This document shows positions 46,553 to 56,866 of a stretch of DNA of 64,000 nt, piece after piece. The notes under the pieces were generated by a model. The model was not told where the DNA came from. It saw nothing but the letters and a program-made list of their open reading frames with translations, and did not search any database. Origin of the DNA: an uncultured Rhodopila sp. (GTDB lineage: Bacteria; Pseudomonadota; Alphaproteobacteria; Acetobacterales; Acetobacteraceae); the NCBI RefSeq assembly GCF_903915725.1, contig NZ_CAIWTY010000064.1, positions 26,614 through 90,613 of the forward strand. Direction: 5' to 3'. Every line of letters starts with the position of its first letter. Positions within the stretch are counted from its first letter, which is position 1. The position numbers and the translations under genes were made by a program.

Positions 46553-46870
46553 TCAGGGCCGCAGGCGGGCGACGCCCCGGGCAAGGACGATGCGCTCATG
46601 ACGGCAGGCGCCGACGCAGCCGCCGCATCCCGCGCAGCGTGCCGCATCGATGCTGATGGAGGCTCCGGTCCGGGTGATCGCGTCGTTGAAGCAGGCCTCG
46701 GCGCAGACGGTCGGGCAGCCGGCGCAGGCATCGGCAGGCGGCACCCGGGGCAAGCGTGGTTTGGCATGTTCGCGCAGTCCGGTGGTCTGATAGGGCACGC
46801 TTGGTCCGTCCTTCAAAGCGCCGGCGCGGCCCGGTTGGAACCGCGGGTTCCGCCTGATCACGGGTCGCAT
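46553..46870 (-). CDS. Small ferredoxin-like protein with two 4Fe-4S motifs
   Basis: 105 residues from the ATG at 46870 (an earlier ATG at 46903 is possible). Cys49, 52, 56, 60 (CAGCPTVCAEAC) and Cys79, 82, 85, 89 (CAGCGGCVGAC) can bind two clusters. The first has an unusual CxxCxxxCxxxC spacing. An N-terminal basic stretch of about 45 residues is not part of standard ferredoxins. It is the first gene of the corrinoid operon, 28 bp before the corrinoid protein, and may feed electrons to the RACo-type reactivase. Confidence 0.75.
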   Translation of the reverse strand: MRPVIRRNPRFQPGRAGALKDGPSVPYQTTGLREHAKPRLPRVPPADACAGCPTVCAEACFNDAITRTGASISIDAARCAGCGGCVGACRHERIVLARGVARLRP

Positions 46871-46998
46871 GAGTGAATTGTCTCTCGTCCGGATACATTT
46901 CACATAAAACCGTCGGCGGTCAATTCCCTAAAACGCTTCGTAGGCTTTCAGTATTCCGATAGGCGGCGCCGGCAACAAACCAAATAGCCAAATCCGCT

Positions 46999-47026
46999 CG
47001 TTGGTCGTATTATATTACCCGTTGGT
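46999..47026 (+). promoter_or_regulatory. Direct repeat CGTTGGT, possible operator of the SauS-like gene
   Basis: CGTTGGT occurs at 46999-47005 and 47020-47026, exactly 21 bp (two helix turns) apart, with AT-rich TATTATATTA between. It lies about 70 bp before the ATG at 47096, in the divergent region shared with the corrinoid operon. That spacing suits a dimeric activator or repressor. No regulator gene is nearby. Confidence 0.4.
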
Positions 47027-47095
47027 ATTGCTTTGGGCTGGTCGATACCCGGGCCAGTTTGAACGATTGTACGGCGGAGGTTGAAGCGGATTACG

Positions 47096-48505
47096 ATGCC
47101 CGGTGGCGAGAATGAGGTCGTGCGGTCTCTGCTGGCCCGCGCCAGGCTGGCGCAGGAAGGCTTTGACCGGGCCGATCAGGAGACTGTTGACCTTGCCGTC
47201 GCGGCGGCCGGCTGGGCGGTGCTGGAACCGGAACGCAACCGCGCCCTCGCCGAGCAGGCGGTGCGCGACACCGGCCTGGGCAACGTCGCCGACAAGATCG
47301 CCAAAAACCACCGCAAGACGCTGGGCCTGCTGAGAGACCTGAAGGGCGCCCGCTCCGTCGGTGTGCTGACCGACGATCCGGCGACCGGCATCACCGAGAT
47401 CGCCCGCCCCGCCGGCGTCGTGGCGGCCATCACGCCGTCGACCAATCCGGTAGCGACTCCGGCCAACGTCATCATCAACGCGCTCAAAACCCGCAATGCC
47501 GTCGTGCTTTCGCCTTCGCCCAAGGGGGCAGGGGTCTGTGCCGCCTTGCTGGCGCATGTGCATCGGGAACTGGCGAAGGTCGGCGTCGAGGCCGATCTGG
47601 TGCAGATGCTGCCGCCGCCGGGGTCCAAGGGCCTGACGATGGAGCTGATGCGACAGGCCGATCTGGTGGTGGCCATCGGTTCGCGGGACAATGTGAGGGC
47701 CGCCTATTCCAGCGGCACCCCGGCGCTGGGAGTCGGCGTTGGCAATGTCGCCGCCATCGTCGCACCGGCAGCCGACTTGCCGGCCGCGGCGGCCCGCATC
47801 GCGGCGTCAAAGAGCTTCGACCACGCCACCAGTTGTTCGTCGGAGAACAGCCTTGTCGTGCTGGCCGAGGTCTGGGATCCCCTGCTGGCTGCGCTGGCCG
47901 GGCAGGGCGGCGTGCTGGCGGAGGCGGACGAGCAGCTCCGGCTTGAAGCGGCGATGTTTCCGTCCGGCGGGCTGTCTTCGGATTTCATCGCCCGATCCGC
48001 CCCGCGCGTGGCTTTTCTGGCCGGACTGGATCGGGCCGCCTTTGCATCGTGCCGCTTCATCATGGTGCGGGAGGAACCCGGCCATGCCGGCCCGGGCCAA
48101 CCTTTCTCCGGCGAAAAGCTGTCTCCGGTCCTGACGCTTTACCGCGTCGTGGATTTTGACGCCGCGATTGCTCAGGTGCGGGCGATCTATGACTACCAGG
48201 GCAAGGGCCACTCCGTCGGCGTGCACGGCGCCACCCGGGACCAGGTTCTGCGCCTGGCGCTGGAACTGCCGGTCTGCCGCGTGATCGTCGATCAGGCCCA
48301 TTGCGTCGCCACCGGCGGCGCGTTCGACAACGGTCTGCCGTTTTCCCTGTCGATGGGGTGCGGCACTTGGGGCGGCAACGGGTTTTCCGACAACCTGAAC
48401 TACCGGTATTTTCTCAATATCACCCGGATCGTGCGCGCGATTGCTCCGGTAAAGCCGGTTGAGAGCGAAATATTCGGCGAGTACTGGCAGCGTTATGGTC
48501 GGTAG
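47096..48505 (+). CDS. sauS: CoA-acylating aldehyde dehydrogenase, SauS-like (sulfoacetaldehyde dehydrogenase)
   Basis: 469 residues from the ATG at 47096 (a TTG at 47081 directly abuts GGAGG and is less likely). It is an acylating aldehyde dehydrogenase: ITPSTNPVATPANVIINALK, a catalytic Cys in FDHATSCSSENSLV, and MGCGTWGGNGFSDNLNYRYF near the C-terminus. The same Cys context occurs in SauS, which interconverts sulfoacetyl-CoA and sulfoacetaldehyde. Overlap by 11 bp with an acyl-CoA ligase reproduces the sauS-sauT pairing of sulfoacetate degraders, which supports the name. Other CoA-acylating dehydrogenases have similar sequences, so the substrate remains probable only. Confidence 0.7.
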   Translation: MPGGENEVVRSLLARARLAQEGFDRADQETVDLAVAAAGWAVLEPERNRALAEQAVRDTGLGNVADKIAKNHRKTLGLLRDLKGARSVGVLTDDPATGITEIARPAGVVAAITPSTNPVATPANVIINALKTRNAVVLSPSPKGAGVCAALLAHVHRELAKVGVEADLVQMLPPPGSKGLTMELMRQADLVVAIGSRDNVRAAYSSGTPALGVGVGNVAAIVAPAADLPAAAARIAASKSFDHATSCSSENSLVVLAEVWDPLLAALAGQGGVLAEADEQLRLEAAMFPSGGLSSDFIARSAPRVAFLAGLDRAAFASCRFIMVREEPGHAGPGQPFSGEKLSPVLTLYRVVDFDAAIAQVRAIYDYQGKGHSVGVHGATRDQVLRLALELPVCRVIVDQAHCVATGGAFDNGLPFSLSMGCGTWGGNGFSDNLNYRYFLNITRIVRAIAPVKPVESEIFGEYWQRYGR

Positions 48506-50036
48506 CACGCAGTCCGTGCGCAGCCTGATCGACTGGCGCGCCACCGCATCGCCGCACGCAACGTATTTCGTTTCCCCTGACACGGGACGGGAGCTGACGT
48601 TTTACGGCCTGCGGCAACAGGCGCTGTCGGTGGCGTGGATTTTGCGCGATCACGGCCTGGCGCCGGGCGACTCGGTTGCGTTGCTTGCGCCCAACAGCCT
48701 TGAGGCGGTGGTGCTGTTCGCCGGCATCATGGCCGCGGGCTATGTGGTCACCCCGCTGAACCTGCTGCTGACCCCGGAGCGGTTGGCCTATGTGCTCGAT
48801 CATTCCGATTGCCGGCTGGTCTTCGTTGCACCCGGGCAGAAGTCCATCCTGCAGCAGGCATTGTCGCTGATAACCCGGCCGATCGGCGTGCTTGACGTGA
48901 CCTCGGGCGGCGACGCCCCGGCGGACGCGCGCGCTGTCTGGCCGTTGCCGCCGCGGGAAGCCGATGCGGTCTGTTTGCTGATGTATACCTCCGGCACCAC
49001 CGGGCTGCCCAAGGGCGTCAGGCTGACGCACGCCAATGTCCTCACCGGAGCCGCATTGGTCAGCAGGGCGCACCGGCTGGGTCGGGACGACCGGGTGCTG
49101 GCGGTGCTGCCGCTGTATCATATCAACGCCCAGATCGTTACGGTTATGGCGCCTCTGTTCCATGGCGGCAGCCTGGTGATGCCGGACCGCTTCAGCACCA
49201 GCCGGTTCTGGGCGCAGGCGTCGGACCACCGCTGCACCTGGCTGAACGTGGTCCCGACGATGATCGCCTTTCTGCTGAACGCGACGCCCTCCGCTCGCGA
49301 CCCTTCAGCCATTCGCTTCTGCCGATCGGCGTCGGCTCCGTTGCCGCCGGAGCACCAGATTGCGTTCGAGCATCGTTCCGGCATTCCCATCATCGAAACG
49401 ATGGGCCTGACCGAGGCGGCCGGTCCGGTGTTCAGCAACGCGCTGCATCCGGGCGGACGCAGGATCGGCAGCGTGGGTCGGCCCTTCGGCAACAAGGCCC
49501 GGGTGGTTAAAGCGGCGGCCGGCGAGGTCGGAGAAATCCAGATCCGCGGTCCGAGCGTCATGCAGGGCTACCACAAGGACCCGGGCGAAACCGCGAGGGC
49601 ATTGACCGCCGACAGGTGGCTGCGCACCGGCGACCTCGGCTATTGCGACGCGGACGGATTCTTTTTTGTCACCGGACGGCTGAAGGAGCTGATCATCAAG
49701 GGCGGCGAGAACATCGCGCCGCGGGAGATCGACGAGGCCTTGCTGAGGCATCCGGCCTTACTGGAGGCCGCCGCCGTCGGCGCCCCCGATCCGCTGTACG
49801 GTCAGGACATCGAGGCCGGCGTGGTCGTCAAGCCGGGCATGACTGTTTCGGAGGCGGAGTTGCTTGCCTTCTGCGAGCAGCAGCTTGGCCGGTTCAAGAC
49901 CCCGCGGACGGTGCGTATTTTGACCGAGCTGCCGAAGGGACCGTCGGGCAAGGTGCAGCGGTTGCGGCTGCTGGGGGCTCCGGCGGTATCCGGCAGCGCG
50001 GCGACAGCGGGCCCGAATCGCGCGGGCACTCATTGA
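48495..50036 (+). CDS. sauT: AMP-forming acyl-CoA ligase, SauT-like (sulfoacetate-CoA ligase)
   Basis: 513 residues from the ATG at 48495, overlapping the SauS-like gene. Adenylation motifs are YTSGTTGLPKGVRLTH (P-loop), MGLTEAAGP, the hinge RTGDLGYCDADGFFFVTGR and the C-terminal Lys region LPKGPSGKVQR. It activates a carboxylate as CoA thioester. The pairing with a SauS-like dehydrogenase suggests sulfoacetate. Neither a SauU-type transporter nor a sulfoacetaldehyde acetyltransferase (Xsc) is in the window, so downstream steps must be elsewhere. Confidence 0.75.
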   Translation: MVGSTQSVRSLIDWRATASPHATYFVSPDTGRELTFYGLRQQALSVAWILRDHGLAPGDSVALLAPNSLEAVVLFAGIMAAGYVVTPLNLLLTPERLAYVLDHSDCRLVFVAPGQKSILQQALSLITRPIGVLDVTSGGDAPADARAVWPLPPREADAVCLLMYTSGTTGLPKGVRLTHANVLTGAALVSRAHRLGRDDRVLAVLPLYHINAQIVTVMAPLFHGGSLVMPDRFSTSRFWAQASDHRCTWLNVVPTMIAFLLNATPSARDPSAIRFCRSASAPLPPEHQIAFEHRSGIPIIETMGLTEAAGPVFSNALHPGGRRIGSVGRPFGNKARVVKAAAGEVGEIQIRGPSVMQGYHKDPGETARALTADRWLRTGDLGYCDADGFFFVTGRLKELIIKGGENIAPREIDEALLRHPALLEAAAVGAPDPLYGQDIEAGVVVKPGMTVSEAELLAFCEQQLGRFKTPRTVRILTELPKGPSGKVQRLRLLGAPAVSGSAATAGPNRAGTH

Positions 50037-50095
50037 CAAGTCGGCAAGTATGACGGCTAACATTATCCACGTTCTTGAATCTGGTGTCTTAAGTC

Positions 50096-50108
50096 GTACA
50101 GAATGTAC
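50096..50108 (+). promoter_or_regulatory. Inverted repeat overlapping the porin start codon
   Basis: GTACA (50096-50100), GAA, TGTAC (50104-50108) form a perfect 5-bp inverted repeat; the ATG at 50103 lies inside it. It could be an operator or simply chance. Confidence 0.25.
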
Positions 50109-51392
50109 ACGTTATACCCGTCTCCCGGATCGGCAATTCGCTGCGGCGCGGCGGTATTTGCGGTGCTGGCGCCTCTGGCCGCGGCCCATGCGACCGACGG
50201 GTATTTTTCCGAGGGCTATAGCACCATCAATCAGGGCATGGGCGGCGCCTCGATCGCTTATCCGCGTGACACTCTGACCATCGCCACCAATCCGGCCGGG
50301 CTGATCAGCGTGGGAAACCGTGCCGATATCGGGATCGAGTTTTTCGTTCCGGATCGCGGCGCCTCGATCTCCGGCAACGCGTTCGGACCCGACCAGGGCT
50401 ACAGTGCCAACGGGCAGACGAATTACTACCTGCCCAGCCTGGGGTATTCGCATCTGGTGACGCCGGATCTGGCGCTTGGCATCGCCGCTTACGGCAACGG
50501 TGGTCTCAACACCACGTATAATAACAATCCGTATGGACGTTTCGGCGGGACCGGCGCCGCCGGCGTGAACCTGGACCAGTTCTTCGTTTCGCCAACCGCA
50601 GCCTATCAGTTTGTCCCCGGACATTCCATCGGGCTGTCGGTCAATGTCGAGTATCAATGGTTTTCGTCGTCCGGCATTGCCGCTTTCGCGCCGTTCTCGC
50701 AGGCTCCGGCAGATCTGTCGAACCGCAGCACGGACGGCGCTTTCGGCGGCGGCGTCCGCATCGGCTATTTGGGACATTTCACCCCGCAGCTTTCGCTGGG
50801 CGTGTTCTGGCAATCGCAGACATACTCGCAGGACTTCAACAAATACCAGGGGCTGTTCGCGAATGGCGGAAGCTTCAACGCGCCATCCACGTACGGAGCG
50901 GGCGTGGCCTATGCTATCACGCCGGCGCTGGACGTTGCCTTCGACGTCACCCGCATCGATTATAGCGATGTCGCATCGGTCGGCAATAGCCTGTCGAAAC
51001 TCTTCGCAGGCAACGCCTTTGGCAGCAAGAACGGTCCCGGCTTCGGCTGGCGGGACGTTACGGCCTTCAAGCTTGGCGCGAATTACCGTCTGAATCCGGA
51101 ATGGCAGGTGCGAGCGGGTTTCGCTTACAACACACAGCCGGTTCCGTCCGACCAGACGTTTCTCAATATCCTGGCGCCGGGCGTAGTGCAGTGGCATCTG
51201 ACCGCCGGCGCGTCCTATACGCTGCCGAACGGACCGGAAATCAGCGTTTTTGCACTGTACGCGCCCGAAACCACGGTCAACGGGAGCGGATCGATTCCGG
51301 CCGGCTATCCACCGGCCGGCTTCGGCGGCGGCGAGGCCAATATCCACCTGAGCGAGTGGGCTATCGGCATCTCCGCCGGCTGGAAGCTGTAA
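50103..51392 (+). CDS. FadL/TodX/OMPP1-family outer-membrane transport protein
   Basis: 429 residues. The signal peptide ends near AAHATDGYF. The family's N-terminal hatch shows as INQGMGGASIAYPRD and TNPAGL, followed by alternating amphipathic strands and a C-terminal aromatic-containing strand (IGISAGWKL). FadL-type barrels let hydrophobic molecules across the outer membrane. The position behind the SauST-like genes and amid organosulfur genes suggests passage of a poorly soluble sulfur compound. Confidence 0.9.
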   Translation: MYTLYPSPGSAIRCGAAVFAVLAPLAAAHATDGYFSEGYSTINQGMGGASIAYPRDTLTIATNPAGLISVGNRADIGIEFFVPDRGASISGNAFGPDQGYSANGQTNYYLPSLGYSHLVTPDLALGIAAYGNGGLNTTYNNNPYGRFGGTGAAGVNLDQFFVSPTAAYQFVPGHSIGLSVNVEYQWFSSSGIAAFAPFSQAPADLSNRSTDGAFGGGVRIGYLGHFTPQLSLGVFWQSQTYSQDFNKYQGLFANGGSFNAPSTYGAGVAYAITPALDVAFDVTRIDYSDVASVGNSLSKLFAGNAFGSKNGPGFGWRDVTAFKLGANYRLNPEWQVRAGFAYNTQPVPSDQTFLNILAPGVVQWHLTAGASYTLPNGPEISVFALYAPETTVNGSGSIPAGYPPAGFGGGEANIHLSEWAIGISAGWKL

Positions 51393-51396
51393 CGGA

Positions 51397-52206
51397 TCAG
51401 TAAAACACCAGGGTTCGCACCTCAATGCTCTCCCGCGGAGGGGCGCCCGGGGCCAGCGGATTTTCGAACGAGGTGTGGAACGACAGCCTCGCCCGGCCAT
51501 CGTCGGCGCTGTCGTGCACCCGGATCAGCAACACCTCATCCCGCTGCTGTTCCGAGAAATAGTACCAATGGTGCTCCGGCTTGAACTCCACCCGCGACGT
51601 TTCGCCCCGCACATGCGGGTAAACCAGATCGCTTGCGATTAGATCGGCTTCTGTAAAGGTCCGCGCATCGCACAGCGCCAGCGGCGAATCCAGCACCGGC
51701 CCGCGGATCGGCCGCCACACATTCACCACACCGAACCGCTGCTTCAGCAACGCCTCCGCCTCGGGGCCGAGGTGATCGCGCACCCGGCGCGGGGCGGAGT
51801 TCACCGTATGGTCGTTATGCACCTGGCGCGACGGCACCCGGCCGTCGGGCAACCCGGCGTTCCGGACGCCGTGGTCGAACACCACGACACGAGAGGCACC
51901 CAGCGTATCGCGCAAAAGCCGCTCGACCTCCGGGTAGTAGACGCTTTTGACCTCGTCTGGATTGTAGAAGTCCCGCACCCGGCTCGGCGCCTGCACCAGC
52001 GCGAAGCCGTTGCGATCGAGCGTGAACTCCGACTCGCGGCCGCGGGCATCCTCGATCCGCACCTCCCTGGGGTCCTCGATACCGGCGAACGGCACCACAC
52101 CGGGCGGTGGCTCGCCGACATAGCGCTCCGGCTTGCGGCTGGTGCGCTGCTGATAAAACAGCGTCGCCGTCAGATGCCTTGGGGCGATCGAAACATCGAG
52201 CGGCAC
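51397..52206 (-). CDS. CmcJ/NvfI-family oxidoreductase (2-oxoglutarate/Fe(II)-type fold)
   Basis: 269 residues. It has VFDHGVRNAG, then RQVHNDHTVNSAPRRVRDHL with probable iron ligands His and Asp, RFGVVNVWRPIRGPV, and HHWYYFSEQQRDEVLLIR with a C-terminal His/Arg, all typical of the CmcJ/NvfI (GA4 desaturase-like) family. These include oxidative tailoring enzymes. It stands alone on the minus strand between two plus-strand units, so its substrate cannot be inferred from an operon. Confidence 0.75.
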   Translation of the reverse strand: MPLDVSIAPRHLTATLFYQQRTSRKPERYVGEPPPGVVPFAGIEDPREVRIEDARGRESEFTLDRNGFALVQAPSRVRDFYNPDEVKSVYYPEVERLLRDTLGASRVVVFDHGVRNAGLPDGRVPSRQVHNDHTVNSAPRRVRDHLGPEAEALLKQRFGVVNVWRPIRGPVLDSPLALCDARTFTEADLIASDLVYPHVRGETSRVEFKPEHHWYYFSEQQRDEVLLIRVHDSADDGRARLSFHTSFENPLAPGAPPRESIEVRTLVFY

Positions 52207-52341
52207 GGCGGATCTCCTTCGCTGGGGTTGTATCAGCCTGATCCCGGGCCGGGTTCGTGGCCGGAGTCAATCCCACGTAGATGGCGCGTGCGTCCCACTG
52301 TTCAATATGCTCCGTATCGGCGGGCGTATGTGATAAACCAC

Positions 52342-52370
52342 TTGCCACGAGTGTGTGATATGCGGATACT
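52342..52370 (+). promoter_or_regulatory. Candidate promoter of groESL
   Basis: TTGCCA at 52342-52347 and GATACT at 52365-52370 are separated by 17 bp, about 60 bp before the groES ATG. No CIRCE element (TTAGCACTC inverted repeat) is present in the 224 bp upstream region, so HrcA control of this copy is unlikely. Confidence 0.4.
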
Positions 52371-52430
52371 GGCACCGCGGGACCCGCCGAAGCAGGCACG
52401 GGTCACACACGACCAAACCGGAGCGAAGTC

Positions 52431-52751
52431 ATGTCGAATTTCCGTCCACTGCACGACCGCGTCGTGCTCCGCCGGCTCACTGCCGAGGAGAAGACCGCGG
52501 GCGGCATCATCATCCCTGGCACCGCTCAGGAAAAGCCGACCGAAGCGGAGGTCGTCGCGGTCGGGCCGGGCGCGCGAAATGAGCAGGGGCAGATCGTCCC
52601 GCTTGAAGTCAAGGCCGGCGACACGGTGCTGTTCGGCAAGTGGTCCGGCACCGAGGTCAAGCTCGGTGGCGAGGAATTGCTGATCGTCAAGGAGTCGGAC
52701 ATCCTCGGCATCATCGACGGCACGGCCGCGAAGGCCCGCAAAGCAGCCTGA
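52431..52751 (+). CDS. groES: Co-chaperonin GroES
   Basis: 106 residues. [20 protein letters not shown], then the mobile loop [16 protein letters not shown], then [19 protein letters not shown], are GroES. It is about ten residues longer than usual because of a C-terminal tail ([11 protein letters not shown]). It caps the GroEL ring encoded next. It lies upstream of the methionine-salvage and nitrogenase-like genes, suggesting a copy dedicated to that enzyme system rather than the housekeeping chaperonin. Confidence 0.95.
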   Translation: MSNFRPLHDRVVLRRLTAEEKTAGGIIIPGTAQEKPTEAEVVAVGPGARNEQGQIVPLEVKAGDTVLFGKWSGTEVKLGGEELLIVKESDILGIIDGTAAKARKAA

Positions 52752-52760
52752 ATTCCATAG

Positions 52761-54407
<1,647 letters not shown>

Positions 54408-54415
54408 GCCGAAGC

Positions 54416-54440
54416 GCGCCCGGGGTTGTTCCCCGGGCGC
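54416..54440 (+). terminator. Strong GC hairpin after groEL
   Basis: A perfect 10-bp stem, GCGCCCGGGG (54416-54425) and CCCCGGGCGC (54431-54440), encloses loop TTGTT. No T run follows, and the next gene starts 25 bases later. It probably reduces, rather than ends, transcription from groESL into the binding-protein gene, or protects the groESL mRNA 3' end. Confidence 0.6.
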
Positions 54441-54465
54441 AATTCCCTGTCAGAGGAAGATTGCA

Positions 54466-55527
54466 ATGACGGTAACGCGGCGACGGCTTTTTCGCGCAGC
54501 GCTTGGCATCGGCGCGGCGGCCCCGTTGGGGTTCATCGGCGCTCGCACGTTCGGGGCTTCGCGGGTCGCGAGCGCACCTGTTATCGATGCACCGATCTGT
54601 CATGTTGCGGCGCCGATCGTACTTTCGCCGCGGCGGCCAATCCGTTTCGCATGGAGCGGCACGGGGGTTTGCACCAGCGCCGTGCCGGTGGCCGTCCATC
54701 GGGGCTATTTCGACAAGCACGGCCTTGATGTGGAAATCGTGAACTTCAGCGGGGCCCAGGATCAGATCCTGGAATCGATCGCCACCGGAAAGACCGACGC
54801 AGGTGTCAGTTTCGCTTTGCAGTGGCTGAAGCCGCTGGAGGAAGGGCTGAAAGTGAGTTTCACCACCGGGGTGCATGGCGGATGCATCCGCCTGCTGGCG
54901 GGAAGCAAATCCGGCATCACGCAGGTGGCGCATTTGCGCGGCAAGACGATCGGCACGACGAGCATGGTCAGTGCGTCGAAGAACTTTTATTCCATCCAGC
55001 TTACGAAGCTGGGCATCGATCCCAATTCCGAAGTGCAATGGCGCGCCTATCCCGGGGACCTACTGGGTCTGGCTTTGCAAAAGGGCGAGATCCAGGCGAT
55101 TGCCGACGCCGATCCGAATGTGGCTTTGCTGGAGAAGCGCAGCAAAGGGGAGCTGGTGACGATCGATACCAACCTGGATGGTCCTTACAAGAACCTCTCG
55201 TGCTGCGTTCTGGGCATTCGTAACAACCTGATACAGGAGGATCGCGATGCTGCCGCAGCGCTGACTCAGGCGATCCTGGACGCTGCGGAGCATGTCGCCA
55301 ACGATCCGGCCGACGCCGGTGTTGTTTTCGGCAAATACTCGACTGTCCCGCCTGAAGATTTGGCGGATATGCTGCGGACCCACACGCACCACCACCATCC
55401 GTCAACCCCCGACCTGAAGGACGAACTTGCCGTCTACATCTCCGACATGAAGCTGATAGGCGTCCTGAAGCCGAGCACCGATCCTGCCAGGTTTGCCAAC
55501 CGTATCTACGCCAACGTGCTGACGTAA
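54466..55527 (+). CDS. Orphan ABC substrate-binding protein, SsuA/TauA type with His-rich segment
   Basis: 353 residues from the ATG at 54466, preceded by AGAGGAAG. A Tat signal (VTRRRLFRAALGIGAAAPLG) is followed by SsuA-type sequence: TGVCTSAVPVAVHRGYFDKH, TGKTDAGVSFALQWLKPLEE and GKTIGTTSMVSASKNFYSI. Near the C-terminus RTHTHHHHPST adds six histidines, unusual for this family and suggestive of metal binding. No permease or ATPase adjoins, so it may share one of the Ssu-type transporters. It sits between groESL and the sulfhydrylase and may deliver a methylthio compound. Confidence 0.85.
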   Translation: MTVTRRRLFRAALGIGAAAPLGFIGARTFGASRVASAPVIDAPICHVAAPIVLSPRRPIRFAWSGTGVCTSAVPVAVHRGYFDKHGLDVEIVNFSGAQDQILESIATGKTDAGVSFALQWLKPLEEGLKVSFTTGVHGGCIRLLAGSKSGITQVAHLRGKTIGTTSMVSASKNFYSIQLTKLGIDPNSEVQWRAYPGDLLGLALQKGEIQAIADADPNVALLEKRSKGELVTIDTNLDGPYKNLSCCVLGIRNNLIQEDRDAAAALTQAILDAAEHVANDPADAGVVFGKYSTVPPEDLADMLRTHTHHHHPSTPDLKDELAVYISDMKLIGVLKPSTDPARFANRIYANVLT

Positions 55528-55569
55528 CCGCGGGTAGGTTGCCACTGACCGTTCCGCGAGGAGATTCCG

Positions 55570-56865
55570 ATGGCGTCAGCATCAAGAAACATCGACACTC
55601 TGGTATTACACGGAGGCGCCTATCGCACCGACCCGGCCACAGGCGCGACGGCGGTGCCGATCTACCAGAGCACATCGTTCAATCTCGGCACTACCGAACA
55701 TGCCGATCGGCTGGTGAATTTCGATGAGATCGGCTTCGTATATACGCGCCTGGGCAATCCGACGCAGGATGCCCTGGAAGAACGTCTTGCCGCGATCGAG
55801 GGCGGTGCGGCGGCTCTGGCACTTGCCTCCGGCCAGGCGGCGACCGCGCTTTCCGTACTGACGCTGGTGTCCGCAGGCGACAACATCGTCACCGGCACCG
55901 ATCTTTACGGCGGAAGTTGGAATTTCTTCGCCAACCGCCTTCGCCAGTTCGGTATCGAGGCGCGCTTCGTCGATCCGGCAGATCCGTCGGCGTTCGCGCG
56001 CGCCACGGACGCGCGAACCCGGCTGTATTTCGGCGAAACATTGCCGAACCCGAAGCTACAAGTGTTCCCGATCCGAGACGTTGCCGCAATCGGCCGCGGC
56101 CTTGGCATCCCGCTGATCATCGACAACACGACGTCTCCGCTACTCGCGCGTCCGATCGACCATGGGGCGGCGATCGTGATTTATTCCGCGACTAAGTATA
56201 TCGGCGGCCACGGCACCACCATCGGCGGCGCCATCATCGACAGCGGCCGGTTCCCCTGGGAGGAGTTCGCGGACCGCCATCGGCTGCTGACCGGTCCCGA
56301 TCCGTCCTATAACGGCAGAAGCTGGCTGGATATCGCCCGTAAGTTCGGTCCCGTGGCTTATGTTTTCGCCGCGCGCGCCGGGTTGCTGCGCGATCTCGGA
56401 CCCGCCATTGCGCCGCAGAACGCGTTCCAGTTGATCCAGGGCCTGGAAACATTGCCACTGCGTATCCAGCGTCACAGCGAGAACGCGGCCCGGGTGGCGG
56501 CGTATTTGTCCGGGCACCCGAAGGTCGAGACCGTTATCTTCCCTGGGCTGCAAACCGGCGAGGCGCGCCGCCGGGCCGATGCGGTGCTGAAGGGCGGCTA
56601 TAGCGGTCTTGTCGGGTTCGAAGTCAACGGTGGGGCTGTCGCCGGGCGGCGCTTTATCGATTCGCTGAAGCTGTTCTTCCACGTTGCCAACATCGGCGAT
56701 GTGCATAGTCTGGCAATCCACCCGGCCTCTACCACTCATGCGCAACTTTCGCCTGAGGAACAACTCGCCACCGGCGTAACCCCCGGCTATGTTCGCCTGT
56801 CGGTCGGGGTTGAAAATATCGACGATATCATTGCCGATATCGCGCAGGCCCTGGAGCAGGCGTAG
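55570..56865 (+). CDS. metY: O-acetylhomoserine sulfhydrylase (MetY type)
   Basis: 431 residues with GAGGAG upstream. It is a PLP enzyme of the Cys/Met metabolism family: YTRLGNPTQDALEERLAAIE, LASGQAATA, FGETLPNPKLQVFPI, PLIIDNTTSP and the PLP lysine in YSATKYIGGHG (Lys209), with SLKLFFHVANIGDVHSLAIH near the end. It condenses O-acetylhomoserine with sulfide or methanethiol. In Rhodospirillum rubrum this enzyme turns the methanethiol released by methylthio-alkane reductase into methionine. One base separates it from the D-subunit start, so it is co-transcribed with the nitrogenase-like pair. Confidence 0.93.
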   Translation: MASASRNIDTLVLHGGAYRTDPATGATAVPIYQSTSFNLGTTEHADRLVNFDEIGFVYTRLGNPTQDALEERLAAIEGGAAALALASGQAATALSVLTLVSAGDNIVTGTDLYGGSWNFFANRLRQFGIEARFVDPADPSAFARATDARTRLYFGETLPNPKLQVFPIRDVAAIGRGLGIPLIIDNTTSPLLARPIDHGAAIVIYSATKYIGGHGTTIGGAIIDSGRFPWEEFADRHRLLTGPDPSYNGRSWLDIARKFGPVAYVFAARAGLLRDLGPAIAPQNAFQLIQGLETLPLRIQRHSENAARVAAYLSGHPKVETVIFPGLQTGEARRRADAVLKGGYSGLVGFEVNGGAVAGRRFIDSLKLFFHVANIGDVHSLAIHPASTTHAQLSPEEQLATGVTPGYVRLSVGVENIDDIIADIAQALEQA

Positions 56866-56866
56866 C

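Noticed and set aside
50049..50277. A small 75-codon frame starting ahead of the FadL-type gene
   Set aside because: It mostly overlaps the porin signal peptide region in another frame, has no conserved sequence and no ribosome site; treated as shadow.
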